Assembly: GCA_040220455.1 (NCBI GenBank)
Contig: JAVJUS010000120.1
Location: 1 to 39,356 of the forward strand
Direction of reading: 5' to 3'
Source: JAVJUS01 sp040220455
GTDB lineage: Bacteria > Pseudomonadota > Alphaproteobacteria > DSM-16000 > Inquilinaceae
Length of the DNA: 39,356 nt
Below the pieces are notes generated by a model. It was not told the origin of the DNA. It saw nothing but the letters and a program-made list of their open reading frames with translations, and made no database searches. Shown here piece after piece: positions 1 through 8,013 of this stretch (position 1 is the first letter of the stretch; each line of letters begins with the position of its first letter). The translations under genes and the position numbers were made by a program.

Positions 1-559
1 GACCGCGCCGCCCCGCGGGTCGGCCGCGGGGACCGGCGGCCTGCCCTCGACCGAGCTGCGCGACCGCCGCGGCCGTCGGGCCGCGGGCTGGATCGGGCTC
101 GTCCTGCTGGTCGGCGCCCTGATCGTCGCCGCCGCCATCGCCCGCAACGAGGTGGTGCGCCTGTGGCCGCCGGCCTACGCGATCTACGAGAGGCTCGGCC
201 TTCCCGTCGATCTGGCGGCGCTGGGCGACCATCCGCTGGTCGGCGCGGGCCTGGCCTTCCAGGACGTCGAGACCCGGATCGTCGGGGCGGACGGCGACCG
301 GCTCGTGGTCAGCGGCGTCGTCGCCAACACCGGCGACCGGCCGCGACCTATCCCGGCGCTCGAGGCGGTGCTGATCGACGGCTCCGGCGCGGCGCTCGCC
401 TCCTGGACATTCTCGGTCGACCAGTCGAGCCTGGCGCCCGGCGCCCGCGCCCTGTTCGAGACCGCCACCGACTCCTGGCCCGAGGCGGCGACGGATGTCC
501 GCGTCACCGTGGCCGCCGGCGAGGTCGAGGGCGGGGGCGGCCAGCCCTCCGCCGAATAG
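1..559 (+). CDS. DUF3426-type membrane protein, C-terminal part (5' end outside window)
   Basis: The reading frame is open from base 2, so the start lies upstream of the window. The visible part has a basic stretch (DRRGRR), one clear membrane segment (visible residues about 29-47, rich in L, V, A and I) and a soluble C-terminal domain of about 130 residues with alternating hydrophobic strands (for example VVSGVVANTGD). This layout fits the C-terminal half of alphaproteobacterial zinc-ribbon/DUF3426 proteins, which carry an N-terminal MJ0042 zinc ribbon, a single membrane helix and an FxLyD-like beta domain. The zinc ribbon would be off the window and cannot be checked. A CpdR-like receiver gene follows 95 bp downstream, a neighbour often seen for this family. 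The family call is good; the biochemical role is unknown. Confidence 0.7.
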   Translation, partial: TAPPRGSAAGTGGLPSTELRDRRGRRAAGWIGLVLLVGALIVAAAIARNEVVRLWPPAYAIYERLGLPVDLAALGDHPLVGAGLAFQDVETRIVGADGDRLVVSGVVANTGDRPRPIPALEAVLIDGSGAALASWTFSVDQSSLAPGARALFETATDSWPEAATDVRVTVAAGEVEGGGGQPSAE

Positions 560-654
560 ACGCCGCGGCCCGTCGAGCCCGCCCCTCTCGCGGCCGGCCC
601 GGAAAGGTGTATCATCGGCGGCCGGCGGGACGTCTCGAGGGGTGACGGCGAGCG

Positions 655-1101
655 GTGACCGGGGCCAGCGACACGGGCGGCGACGACGCGACCGGGGGGC
701 CCGGGGCCGGCCGGCCGTCCGTTTCCCGTGGCCGCGTGCTGGTCGCCGACGACGAGGAGGCGGTGCGCCACTTCGTCAGCCGGGCGCTGGAGCATGCCGG
801 ATTCCGCGTCGACGCCGTGGCCGACGGGCTGGAGGCGGTGGAGGCGCTGGCCGCCGGGCGCGACTACGATCTGCTGGTCACCGACATCGTGATGCCCGGC
901 CTCGACGGCATCGAGCTGTCCCTGCGCGCCGCGCGCGACCACCCGGACCTGCCGATCATCCTGATGACCGGCTTCGCTGCGCAGAAGCAGCGCGCCTACG
1001 GGCTGGAGAGCCTGATCCACAAGGTACTGACCAAGCCGTTCACGCTCCAGCAACTGGTCGACGCCGCCAAGGCCGCCGTCGCCGACCGCCCGGGCGACTG
1101 A
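655..1101 (+). CDS. cpdR: CpdR-like single-domain response regulator
   Basis: 148 residues with one receiver domain and no output domain. The acidic pair is D32/D33, the likely phospho-acceptor is D77 (LLVTDIVMPG), the switch Thr is T105 (MTGFAAQ) and the conserved Lys is K127 (TKPF). The DIVMPGLDGIEL and TGFAAQK stretches resemble CpdR, the alphaproteobacterial receiver that, when unphosphorylated, helps localise ClpXP and promotes cell-cycle proteolysis. The GTG start has a GAGGGG tract upstream. CpdR is usually about 120 residues, so the 26-residue Gly/Asp-rich N-terminus is an extension. An internal GTG at about residue 28 would give a standard length but lacks a clear ribosome site. Another CheY-like receiver is the alternative call. 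Confidence 0.75.
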   Translation: MTGASDTGGDDATGGPGAGRPSVSRGRVLVADDEEAVRHFVSRALEHAGFRVDAVADGLEAVEALAAGRDYDLLVTDIVMPGLDGIELSLRAARDHPDLPIILMTGFAAQKQRAYGLESLIHKVLTKPFTLQQLVDAAKAAVADRPGD

Positions 1102-1225
1102 CCGTCCCGTCCCGAAAAGAATCGTCGTGCTGCCGCCTCCGTTCGCCTGACCCGCCGGTAGCGCAGGGGAGGGGCGTGGCGTCGCCCGCCCCTCGACACC
1201 CGGAGAGGCGAAACAGGAGACGATC

Positions 1226-1867
1226 ATGACTTCGACCCCCGATACCCGCCGCCGCACCGCACCGACGGCGATCCTGGCTCTTCTGGCCGGCACGGCGCTC
1301 GGCGCCTGCGCCATGTCCGGCGCGGCGGAGCCCGGCGGCGACAGGGCGAGCGGCGACGGCATGATGGCCGAGGCCGCCTCGATGTCCGTCACGGTCGGCG
1401 GCGCGCCGATGCTGCCGTCCAGAGACATCGTCGACAACGCGGTCAACTCCGCCGATCACGAGACCCTGGTCGCGGCCGTCGGCGAGGCCGGCCTGGTCGA
1501 CACGCTCAAGAGCGCCGGCCCCTTCACGGTCTTCGCCCCGACCGACGACGCCTTCGCCGACCTGCCCGACGGCACGGTGGAAACGCTGCTGCGTCCCGAG
1601 AACCGGGAGCAGCTCCAGACCGTGCTCACCTATCACGTGGTGCCCGGCGACCTGGACATGGCCGACCTGCGCGACCGCGCCATGGCGAACGGCGGCTCGG
1701 TCGCCCTCGAGACGGCGTCGGGCGGCATGCTGACCGTGGCGACCAACGGCCCCGCGAACCTGGTCGTCGAGGACGCGCGGGGCAACATCGCCCACGTGAC
1801 GACCTACGACGTGCGCCAGTCGAACGGCGTCATCCACGTGGTCGACCGGGTGCTTCTGCCGATGTGA
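1226..1867 (+). CDS. Fasciclin (FAS1) domain lipoprotein
   Basis: 213 residues. The N-terminus has a basic n-region, a hydrophobic stretch and a lipobox (LGAC), with the lipidated Cys at residue 28, so the protein is probably an envelope lipoprotein. A low-complexity linker follows, then one complete FAS1 domain from about residue 70. It shows the family's first motif (GPFTVFAPTDDAF) and second motif (LTYHVVPG), and ends in the usual NGVIHVVDRVLLP strand. FAS1 domains mediate adhesion or protein-protein contacts. An AGGAGA ribosome site lies 5 nt before the ATG. The gene precedes an ECF sigma factor and an RskA-type anti-sigma factor, which suggests it is a target of that sigma factor (inference). 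Confidence 0.9.
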   Translation: MTSTPDTRRRTAPTAILALLAGTALGACAMSGAAEPGGDRASGDGMMAEAASMSVTVGGAPMLPSRDIVDNAVNSADHETLVAAVGEAGLVDTLKSAGPFTVFAPTDDAFADLPDGTVETLLRPENREQLQTVLTYHVVPGDLDMADLRDRAMANGGSVALETASGGMLTVATNGPANLVVEDARGNIAHVTTYDVRQSNGVIHVVDRVLLPM

Positions 1868-1990
1868 CGACGGCGCGGCGGGCCGGCCTCGCTTCGCGGC
1901 AGGGCGATGCGGGACCGGCCCCGCCCCCGGCCGCGGCGTCCTCCGTCCGGGGGCCGTCCCGCGATGCGACGCGAGGGGGCGGTTGACGTG

Positions 1991-2614
1991 ATGTACGGGG
2001 CGGGCATCATCGTTGCCATGGGGGATCGCGACAGGGCGGGGCGCCCGGCAGCGCCCGGGGCGGGGACCGACTCTGGGGACGAGACGGACCGGGTGGCCCT
2101 GCTGCGCGCCTGCGCGGCCGGCAGTCGAGCGGCGCTCCATGCGCTCTACGAGGCCGACGGTCCGCTCCTGCTCGGCGTCGCCTGGCGCATCCTGCGCCGG
2201 CGCGAGCTCGCGGAGGAGGCCGTCCACGACGCCTTCGTCAAGATCTGGCGCCGGGCCGGCTCCTTCGACCCGGCCCGGGGGGCGCCGCGGGCCTGGATGG
2301 TGGCGATCGCGCGCAACACCGCGCTCGACGCCGCGCGGGATTCCGCCCGGACCGTGGCGACGGCCGAGCCGGTGGGCGCCGGCGTCGTCGACGCCGCGCC
2401 CGATCCGCTCGACGTGCTGGAGCGCCTGGGCGATCGCGACGCCCTGCGCGCCTGCCTCGAGACGCTCGACGAGGACAAACGCCGGGCCATCCTGCTCGCC
2501 TATATGGAAGGTCTGACCCACACGGCGATCGCCGAGCGCACGGCGGCGCCGGTGGGCACGGTGAAGTCCTGGATCCGGCGCGGGCTCGCCGCGCTGAGGA
2601 GGTGTCTGGAATGA
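1991..2614 (+). CDS. ECF-type RNA polymerase sigma factor (SigK-like)
   Basis: An extracytoplasmic-function sigma-70 factor. Region 2 is seen in LHALYEADGPLLLGVAWRIL, AEEAVHDAFVKIWR and RAWMVAIARN; region 4 is seen in LDEDKRRAILLAYMEGLTH followed by the helix-turn-helix VGTVKSWIRRGL. Region 3 is absent, as expected for ECF factors. It overlaps the downstream anti-sigma gene by 4 bp (ATGA), so the two are translationally coupled. The start is uncertain: ATG 1991 has a GAGGGGG tract upstream at long spacing, ATG 2018 begins closer to the conserved domain, and an upstream ATG at 1907 is less likely. Pairing with an RskA-like protein and a FAS1 lipoprotein points to the SigK-like group (inference from context). 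Confidence 0.9.
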   Translation: MYGAGIIVAMGDRDRAGRPAAPGAGTDSGDETDRVALLRACAAGSRAALHALYEADGPLLLGVAWRILRRRELAEEAVHDAFVKIWRRAGSFDPARGAPRAWMVAIARNTALDAARDSARTVATAEPVGAGVVDAAPDPLDVLERLGDRDALRACLETLDEDKRRAILLAYMEGLTHTAIAERTAAPVGTVKSWIRRGLAALRRCLE

Positions 2615-3453
2615 CCGGGCCGGGCGCGCCGCAGGATCCGCCGCCGGGCGGTGCCGGGCCGAGCGAGCCGCCGTCGGACGATCCGTCGGTGCTCGCCGGC
2701 GAGTTCGTGCTGGGCGTCCTCGACCCGGAGGCCGAGGCGGCCGTGCGCGCGCGGCTCGACGGCGACCCGGCACTGGCCGCCGAAGTCGCCTTCTGGCGTT
2801 CCCGGCTCGCCGGTCTCGACGCCGCCGTCGCGCGCGACGGCCCGGCGCCGCGCCAGGAGACCTGGGAGCGGATCGAGCGCACCCTGTCCGGCCGGGGGGC
2901 GACCGCCGTCGGTGTCGCGCGGCCGGCGCCCCCGCCGGACGCCCCGCCGCCCGGCCGATCGTCGGGGCTGGTCTGGCGCGCGGCGACCGTGGCGGCGAGC
3001 GCGGTGGCGATCGTCCTGGCGGCGCTGTTGTTCATCGGCCCGGAAGGCCGAGTGCCCGGTATCGCGCCGCCCGCCGCGCCGGCGCCGGCCATGCCGGCCT
3101 ATGTCGCGTTGCTGGAATCCGACGACGGCGCGCCCGCCTGGCTGGTCGAGGCCCATGGCGACGGCACGCTGGTGGCGATTCCCCTCGACGTTCCGGCCGC
3201 CGAGGACGGGCAGGCCTACGAGCTCTGGGCCCTGCCGCCCGACGATGCGCCGCCGCGCTCGCTGGGGCTGGTCGGTCGACGGGCGGATCGTCGTGCCCTG
3301 GAGGTCGGCGGCGCGGGCGACAGCGCGGGCACGCTCGGCCCCGCGGAGGCGCTGGCGGTGAGCCTGGAGCCGCCCGGCGGGTCGCCCACCGGCGCGCCGA
3401 CGGGGCCGGTCGTCGCCGTCGGCGCGGTGCGCCCGGTTTCCGAGGCGCCGTGA
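2611..3453 (+). CDS. RskA-family anti-sigma factor
   Basis: 280 residues with a single membrane span (about residues 128-150, from WRAATVAASAV to LLFIG). The cytoplasmic N-terminal part contains the helical anti-sigma segment (VLAGEFVLGVLDPEAEAAV). The C-terminal part is an anti-sigma-K factor RskA domain (YVALLESDDG, GQAYELWALP, SLEPPGGSP). The zinc-binding HxxxCxxC motif of ZAS anti-sigma factors is absent, as is usual for RskA. The ATG at 2611 was chosen over GTG 2602 because GAGGAGG (2596-2602) sits 8 nt upstream and the ATGA overlap with the sigma gene is typical of coupled sigma/anti-sigma pairs. It probably holds the ECF factor at the membrane until regulated proteolysis releases it. 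Confidence 0.9.
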   Translation: MTGPGAPQDPPPGGAGPSEPPSDDPSVLAGEFVLGVLDPEAEAAVRARLDGDPALAAEVAFWRSRLAGLDAAVARDGPAPRQETWERIERTLSGRGATAVGVARPAPPPDAPPPGRSSGLVWRAATVAASAVAIVLAALLFIGPEGRVPGIAPPAAPAPAMPAYVALLESDDGAPAWLVEAHGDGTLVAIPLDVPAAEDGQAYELWALPPDDAPPRSLGLVGRRADRRALEVGGAGDSAGTLGPAEALAVSLEPPGGSPTGAPTGPVVAVGAVRPVSEAP

Positions 3454-3721
3454 GCCTCCGGGGCGCGCAAGGGGCGCGGAAGGGCGGTTTCCGACATCTT
3501 CGGCGCGTGGGTTCGGGTCTCGGCCACGACGAATTGGCGATTCCTGACCCTTCTATCGGCGCGCGTCATCGTGTATGCACCTGCCCTGCGTCGCCGATCG
3601 GCGGCAAGCGACGGCCCGCGTCGACCCGCCGGGGCCGGCGCTGCTACCGCCTCCTCCGGGCGTGGGCCGCGCCGGCGGCGGGGAGACGAGATATCCGTAC
3701 GAAGCGAAAGGGACCGCGGGC

Positions 3722-4837
3722 ATGACCGCCAACAAGAAGCTCTTGATCCTCCCCGGCGACGGCATCGGGCCGGAGATCATGTATCAGGTCCGGCGGATCA
3801 TCGACTGGATCGCCAAGAACCGCGCCGTCACCTTCGAGGTGGAGGAAGGGCTGGTCGGTGGCGCCGCGATCGACGCCCACGGCGCGCCCCTGACCGACGA
3901 GACCATGGCCGACGCCATGGCCGCCGACGCGGTCCTGCTGGGTGCGGTCGGCGGGCCCAAATGGGACGGCGTCGATTTCGCGATCCGGCCGGAGGCGGGG
4001 CTGCTGCGCCTGCGCAAGGAGATGGCGCTGTTCGCCAACCTGCGCCCGGCCAAGGTCTTTTCCGCCCTGGCCGACGCCTCGCCGCTCAAGCGCGAGATCG
4101 TCGACGGCCTCGACATCATGATCGTGCGCGAGCTGACAGGCGGCGTCTATTTCGGCGAGCCGCGCGGTATCGAGGACCTGGGCGGCGGGGAGCGCCGGGG
4201 CGTCAACACCCAGGTCTACACGACCTCGGAGATCCGCCGCGTCGCCGCCGTGGCGTTCGAGTTGGCGCGCAAGCGCTCCAACCGGGTCTGCTCCATGGAC
4301 AAGCAGAACGTCATGGAGTCCGGCCGGCTCTGGCGCGAGGAGGTCACGCGCCTGCACGGCGAGGACTACGCCGATGTCGAGCTGTCGCACATGCTGGCCG
4401 ACAATGGCGCCATGCAGCTCGTCCGCGCGCCCAAGCAGTTCGACGTGATCGTCACCGACAACCTGTTCGGCGATATCCTGTCCGACGAGGCGGCGATGCT
4501 GACCGGCAGCCTCGGCATGCTGCCCTCGGCCTCGCTCGGCGCGGTCGACGAGACCGGGCGTCGGCGCGCGCTTTACGAGCCGGTGCACGGCTCGGCGCCC
4601 GACATCGCCGGCAAGAACATGGCCAATCCGACGGCGGCGCTGCTCAGCTTCGCGATGATGCTGCGCTACAGCTTCGACATGGGCGAGGACGCCGACCTGC
4701 TCGAGACGGCGGTGGAGAAGGTGCTGGCCGGCGGGATCCGGACCGCCGACGTCATGGCCGAGGGCATGGCCCGGGTGTCGACCGCGACCATGGGCGACAG
4801 CATCGTCGGCGCGCTGAACAAGCAGCTTCGGGGGTGA
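3722..4837 (+). CDS. leuB: 3-isopropylmalate dehydrogenase
   Basis: 371 residues, full length for LeuB, which oxidises and decarboxylates 3-isopropylmalate to 2-oxoisocaproate using NAD+ in leucine synthesis. Recognisable motifs include the N-terminal LPGDGIGPEI, LLGAVGGPKWD, the metal/substrate block SMDKQNVMES, the signature TDNLFGDILSDEAAML and the NAD-binding region YEPVHGSAPDIAGKNMANP. The reading frame runs open far upstream, but the ATG at 3722 matches the family start, and an AAAGGGA purine tract lies 7-14 nt before it. asd follows on the same strand after two opposite-strand genes, so the leucine and aspartate-family genes still lie close together. The 268 bp upstream of leuB has no gene. 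Confidence 0.96.
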   Translation: MTANKKLLILPGDGIGPEIMYQVRRIIDWIAKNRAVTFEVEEGLVGGAAIDAHGAPLTDETMADAMAADAVLLGAVGGPKWDGVDFAIRPEAGLLRLRKEMALFANLRPAKVFSALADASPLKREIVDGLDIMIVRELTGGVYFGEPRGIEDLGGGERRGVNTQVYTTSEIRRVAAVAFELARKRSNRVCSMDKQNVMESGRLWREEVTRLHGEDYADVELSHMLADNGAMQLVRAPKQFDVIVTDNLFGDILSDEAAMLTGSLGMLPSASLGAVDETGRRRALYEPVHGSAPDIAGKNMANPTAALLSFAMMLRYSFDMGEDADLLETAVEKVLAGGIRTADVMAEGMARVSTATMGDSIVGALNKQLRG

Positions 4838-4883
4838 GCCGGGCCGCGGGCCGGCGGCCGGGGCGGGCGCCCCCGGGGGCGCA

Positions 4884-5219
4884 TCAGCCGCGCGGCACGC
4901 CCGCGCGGTCGAGTTCCGGACCCAGCCGCCCGGCGAGCCACAGGAAGAACATGCGGAAGTCGCTGACCAGCGACCAGAGCGGATAGGTGAAGGTGGCCGG
5001 CCGGTTCCGCTCCACGGCCATGTGCGCGACCCAGGCGAAGGCGTAGCCGGCCACCGGCACGGCGACCAGCAGCCAGAGCGGCCCCGCGACCAGCGCCCAG
5101 GCCAGCAGGATCAGCGCCAGCCCGGTGCCCGTGAAATGAAGGGCGCGGGTGGCGGGTGCCGCATGCTCGCGCAGATAGAACGGCCAGAACTCGTCATACC
5201 GGCGATAGGCCCGGGCCAT
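4884..5219 (-). CDS. DUF962/Mpo1-like membrane protein
   Basis: 111 residues when started at the ATG at 5219, which has a GGGGAGA ribosome site just upstream; a longer frame begins at 5264. The protein has the DUF962 pattern: an N-terminal YLREHAAPATRALHFTG segment, two hydrophobic helices (about residues 27-63) and the conserved AHMAVERNRPATFTYPLWS block containing His and Asn. Yeast Mpo1 of this family is an Fe(II)-dependent dioxygenase that degrades 2-hydroxy fatty acids, and bacterial members may act on similar lipids (known for the family, not shown here). The gene converges on leuB with a 46 bp gap and lies downstream of a copper chaperone gene on the same strand. Confidence 0.8.
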   Translation of the reverse strand: MARAYRRYDEFWPFYLREHAAPATRALHFTGTGLALILLAWALVAGPLWLLVAVPVAGYAFAWVAHMAVERNRPATFTYPLWSLVSDFRMFFLWLAGRLGPELDRAGVPRG

Positions 5220-5304
5220 GGCGCGTCTCCCCGATGTCTCCTCGAGCCCCGATATGGTCGCCACCGCTCGTCGCGTGTAGAACCCGGGGCGCCGGATGTG
5301 GCCG

Positions 5305-5775
5305 CTACTCCGCCGGGGCCTCGCGGGCGCCGATGGGAGCGACGGGGAGGGTGACGGCGCGCTCGCCGGCGCGCTCGAACTCGAGCGTCACGGTGACCGT
5401 GCCGCCCGCTTCGAACGGCGCCGCCAGATCCATGAACATCAGGTGATAGCCGCCGGGCTCCAGCGTGACCGACCCGCCGGGCGGCACGGCAAGGCCGTCG
5501 GTCAGATGGCGCATGCGCATCACGCCGTCCTCCATCGCCATCTCGTGGACCTCCACCGTCCCGGCGGCGGGCGAGCGGGCGCCGACCAGCCGGTCCTCGC
5601 TCTCGCCGGTGTTGCGCAGGACGAGGAAGCCGGCCGCGGTCGGCGCGCCGGGCGGTGTGGCGCGGGTCCACGGCGCTTCGACGGCGATCGCCCCGGTCTC
5701 CTGGGCCGAGGGGGCGACGGCGGCGGTGATCACGGCGAGGGCCGCGATGGCGAGGCCGGTGACCAGGCGATGCAT
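5305..5775 (-). CDS. Periplasmic PCu(A)C copper chaperone
   Basis: 156 residues with an N-terminal Sec signal peptide (cleavage probably after about residue 24, near PSA-Q). The mature domain has the PCu(A)C copper motif H-x10-M-x22-H-x-M, with H77, M88, H111 and M113, plus extra Met residues (M79, M81, M115). Such proteins bind Cu(I) in the periplasm and help deliver it to cytochrome oxidase CuA/CuB centres together with Sco proteins. A GAGGAAG ribosome site precedes the ATG. No Sco or oxidase gene is in the window, so the physiological partner is not visible. Confidence 0.9.
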   Translation of the reverse strand: MHRLVTGLAIAALAVITAAVAPSAQETGAIAVEAPWTRATPPGAPTAAGFLVLRNTGESEDRLVGARSPAAGTVEVHEMAMEDGVMRMRHLTDGLAVPPGGSVTLEPGGYHLMFMDLAAPFEAGGTVTVTLEFERAGERAVTLPVAPIGAREAPAE

Positions 5776-6086
5776 GAGGCGTCTTCCTCGGGTTGGCGTC
5801 GAAGGGGCCGTCTCCCGACGGCACGCGGCGGGGCCGGAGCGCGCTCGCGGGCGTTCCCGTCGGTGGAGGGTTCATAGCGGATCGACCGGGGGGCGCGTCA
5901 ATCGCCCGGCGCTGCGGCAAATCGGGCGGGCCCCGGGGGTGGGGCGTCCACCCGGCGCATGGCCGCCCCGCGCCGCGGCGGCCTTGCGCTCGGTGGGTCG
6001 CGCGGTTAGGTCTTGGGGAGCTTCCGGCTCCGCCGCGACGCGCGCTTGTCCGCGTCCGGAGCCGGGCGACGGACAGGAGACGGGTC
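5776..6086 (+). other. 311-bp divergent intergenic region between copper chaperone and asd
   Basis: No gene or RNA was recognised here. It holds the 5' regions of two divergent genes. On the minus strand a TTGACG (5896-5901) and TATGAA (5871-5876) pair, 19 bp apart, could drive the copper chaperone gene. On the plus strand TTGCGC (5984-5989) and TTAGGT (6006-6011), 16 bp apart, could drive asd. Both are weak matches to the sigma-70 consensus and are unproven. Confidence 0.4.
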
Positions 6087-7112
6087 ATGGGTTACAAGGT
6101 CGCGGTGGTCGGCGCCACTGGCAATGTCGGTCACGAGATGCTCCAGATCCTCGCCGAGCGGGCGTTCCCGGCGAGCGAGGTGGTCGCGCTGGCGTCGGAG
6201 AAATCTGCCGGCAAGGAGGTCTCGTTCGGCGAGGACACGGTCCTCAAGGTCCAGGACCTGGCGACCTACGACTTTCGCGGCACGGATATCGCCCTGTTCT
6301 CCCCCGGCGCCTCGGTCTCGGCGGTCTACGCGCCCAAGGCGGCGGCGGCGGGCTGCGTGGTGATCGACAATACCTCGTTTTTCCGCATGGACCCGGACGT
6401 GCCGCTGGTGGTGCCGGAGGTCAACGCCGACGCCATCGCCGGCTACACGGCCAAGAACATCATCGCCAACCCGAACTGCTCGACGATCCAGATGGTGGTG
6501 GCGCTCAAGCCGCTGCACGCGGCGGCGCGCATCCGCCGGGTGGTCGTGTCGACCTACCAGTCGGTCTCCGGCGGCGGCAAGGAGGCGATGGACGAGCTCT
6601 TCTCCCAGACCCGCGCGATCTACGTCAACGATCCGGTCCGCCCGGAGCATTTCACCAAGCAGATCGCGTTCAACGCCATCCCGCACATCGACAAGTTCAT
6701 GGACGACGGCTCCACCAAGGAAGAGTGGAAGATGACCGTCGAGACGAAGAAGATCCTGGACCCGTCGATCAAGGTGGCGGCGACCTGCGTGCGGGTGCCG
6801 GTCTTCATCGGCCATGGCGAGGCGGTGAACGTCGAGTTCGAGACCGACATGGACCACGAGCGCGCGCGCGACATCCTCAGCCGCGCCCCCGGCATCTCGG
6901 TCGTCGACCACCGCGCCGACGAGGGCTACGTCACCCCGGTCGAATCCGCGGGCGAGGACATGGTCTATGTCAGCAGGCTGCGGGACGACCCGACGGTCGA
7001 GCACGGCATCCAGATGTGGGTCGTCTCCGACAATCTGCGCAAGGGCGCCGCGCTCAACGCCATCCAGATTGCCGAGGCGCTGGTCGAGCGCTACATGACC
7101 GTCCCGGCCTGA
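6087..7112 (+). CDS. asd: Aspartate-semialdehyde dehydrogenase
   Basis: 341 residues, full length. The enzyme reduces 4-phospho-L-aspartate to L-aspartate semialdehyde with NADPH, the branch point to lysine/diaminopimelate, threonine and methionine. The Rossmann motif VVGATGNVGHEM is at residues 7-18, the catalytic Cys is C131 in NPNCSTIQ, and the substrate block is YQSVSGGGKEAMDEL. A conserved His lies in FIGHGEAVNVEFE. The ATG at 6087 was chosen because AGGAGA (6075-6080) is 6 nt upstream and the sequence begins exactly as the family does; the longer open frame upstream is not conserved-looking. Confidence 0.96.
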   Translation: MGYKVAVVGATGNVGHEMLQILAERAFPASEVVALASEKSAGKEVSFGEDTVLKVQDLATYDFRGTDIALFSPGASVSAVYAPKAAAAGCVVIDNTSFFRMDPDVPLVVPEVNADAIAGYTAKNIIANPNCSTIQMVVALKPLHAAARIRRVVVSTYQSVSGGGKEAMDELFSQTRAIYVNDPVRPEHFTKQIAFNAIPHIDKFMDDGSTKEEWKMTVETKKILDPSIKVAATCVRVPVFIGHGEAVNVEFETDMDHERARDILSRAPGISVVDHRADEGYVTPVESAGEDMVYVSRLRDDPTVEHGIQMWVVSDNLRKGAALNAIQIAEALVERYMTVPA

Positions 7113-7170
7113 CGGGTCGGGCCGCGGGTTCCGCTGGCGGCGCGGCGAGGCGCGGCTTAGACTGGTCCGC

Positions 7171-7956
7171 GTGAGGCATCGACGCGACGGTAAGCCTCCC
7201 CCGCACCGCCGTCGCGCCCACCGGTCGCTGGCGGCCGTGGGCGCGGCGTGGCTGGTGCTTTCGGTCCTGTCAGGCAAGGCCCCGCTCGCCGAGCCCGGAG
7301 GTCCCTGGCGGCCGGACGCCGCCCATCCCTGCCCGGAAACGCCCCTGTCCATTGTCGGCGGCACCGAGTCCGACCGCGCCGCGGCCTGTGCCATCGACGC
7401 AAGGGTCCGGGCGTTCTTCGCCTCGGCCCTCGGCCTCGACGCCGACGTGCCGGTGCGCCTGGCCTTCGAGGATCGCCTCGCCATCGCGCAGGTGCCGGTC
7501 AGCGGCTACTACATGAAAGACGAGGGCATCGCCCGGGTGCTGGCTTTCGACGCCCGCCCGCCGGAGGGCACGGTGTGGAGCCGCATTCACGCGAGCCGGG
7601 ACTTCCACGCCAGCGTCGTCGCGCACGAGATCGCGCATGCCCTGATCGACGCGCTGATTCCCGGCCGCCTGAACTACCTGGCCGAGGAATTCGTGGCCTA
7701 TACGGTGGAGTTCGCCGTCCTCGACCCGGCCGTGCGCGAGGAGATCATGGCGCGGTACGGCGCACGGCCCTTCGCCGACCTGGCCCACGTCAACGCCGCC
7801 GTCTACATGGTCATGCCGGATGTCTTCGGCGTGCGCGCCTACCAGACCTGGCGGGCCGAGCCGGGCATCCTCGACGATCTCGTCGAAGGGCGCTTCGTGC
7901 CGGCCATGGACGCACAGCTCGGCGCCCCGCACAATCACCAAGGCGTCATCCGCTGA
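7171..7956 (+). CDS. Exported HExxH metalloprotease-like protein
   Basis: 261 residues from a GTG start. A very basic N-terminus (RHRR, PHRRRAHR) precedes a hydrophobic stretch (about residues 20-33), which fits a secretion signal or membrane anchor. The centre contains an HExxH zinc-peptidase motif (H152, E153, H156 in VVAHEIAHALI), followed by LAEEFVAYTVEF, where E172 or E173 could be the third zinc ligand of a gluzincin. The family resembles uncharacterised DUF6639-type proteins. No protease activity is demonstrated and the substrate is unknown. The start has no strong ribosome site, and an internal GTG (7237) would shorten the basic N-terminus. Confidence 0.65.
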   Translation: MRHRRDGKPPPHRRRAHRSLAAVGAAWLVLSVLSGKAPLAEPGGPWRPDAAHPCPETPLSIVGGTESDRAAACAIDARVRAFFASALGLDADVPVRLAFEDRLAIAQVPVSGYYMKDEGIARVLAFDARPPEGTVWSRIHASRDFHASVVAHEIAHALIDALIPGRLNYLAEEFVAYTVEFAVLDPAVREEIMARYGARPFADLAHVNAAVYMVMPDVFGVRAYQTWRAEPGILDDLVEGRFVPAMDAQLGAPHNHQGVIR

Positions 7957-8013
7957 GCGGCGGACCGTCGGCCGCCCAGCGCCGAACCCGCCCGGACACC
8001 ACCCGAGGCACCC

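Noticed and set aside
4867..4882. Perfect 16-bp palindrome GCGCCCCCGGGGGCGC between convergent leuB and DUF962 genes
   Set aside because: It has no loop and no T-tract, and G/C runs make such palindromes common at this base composition; not strong enough to call a terminator.
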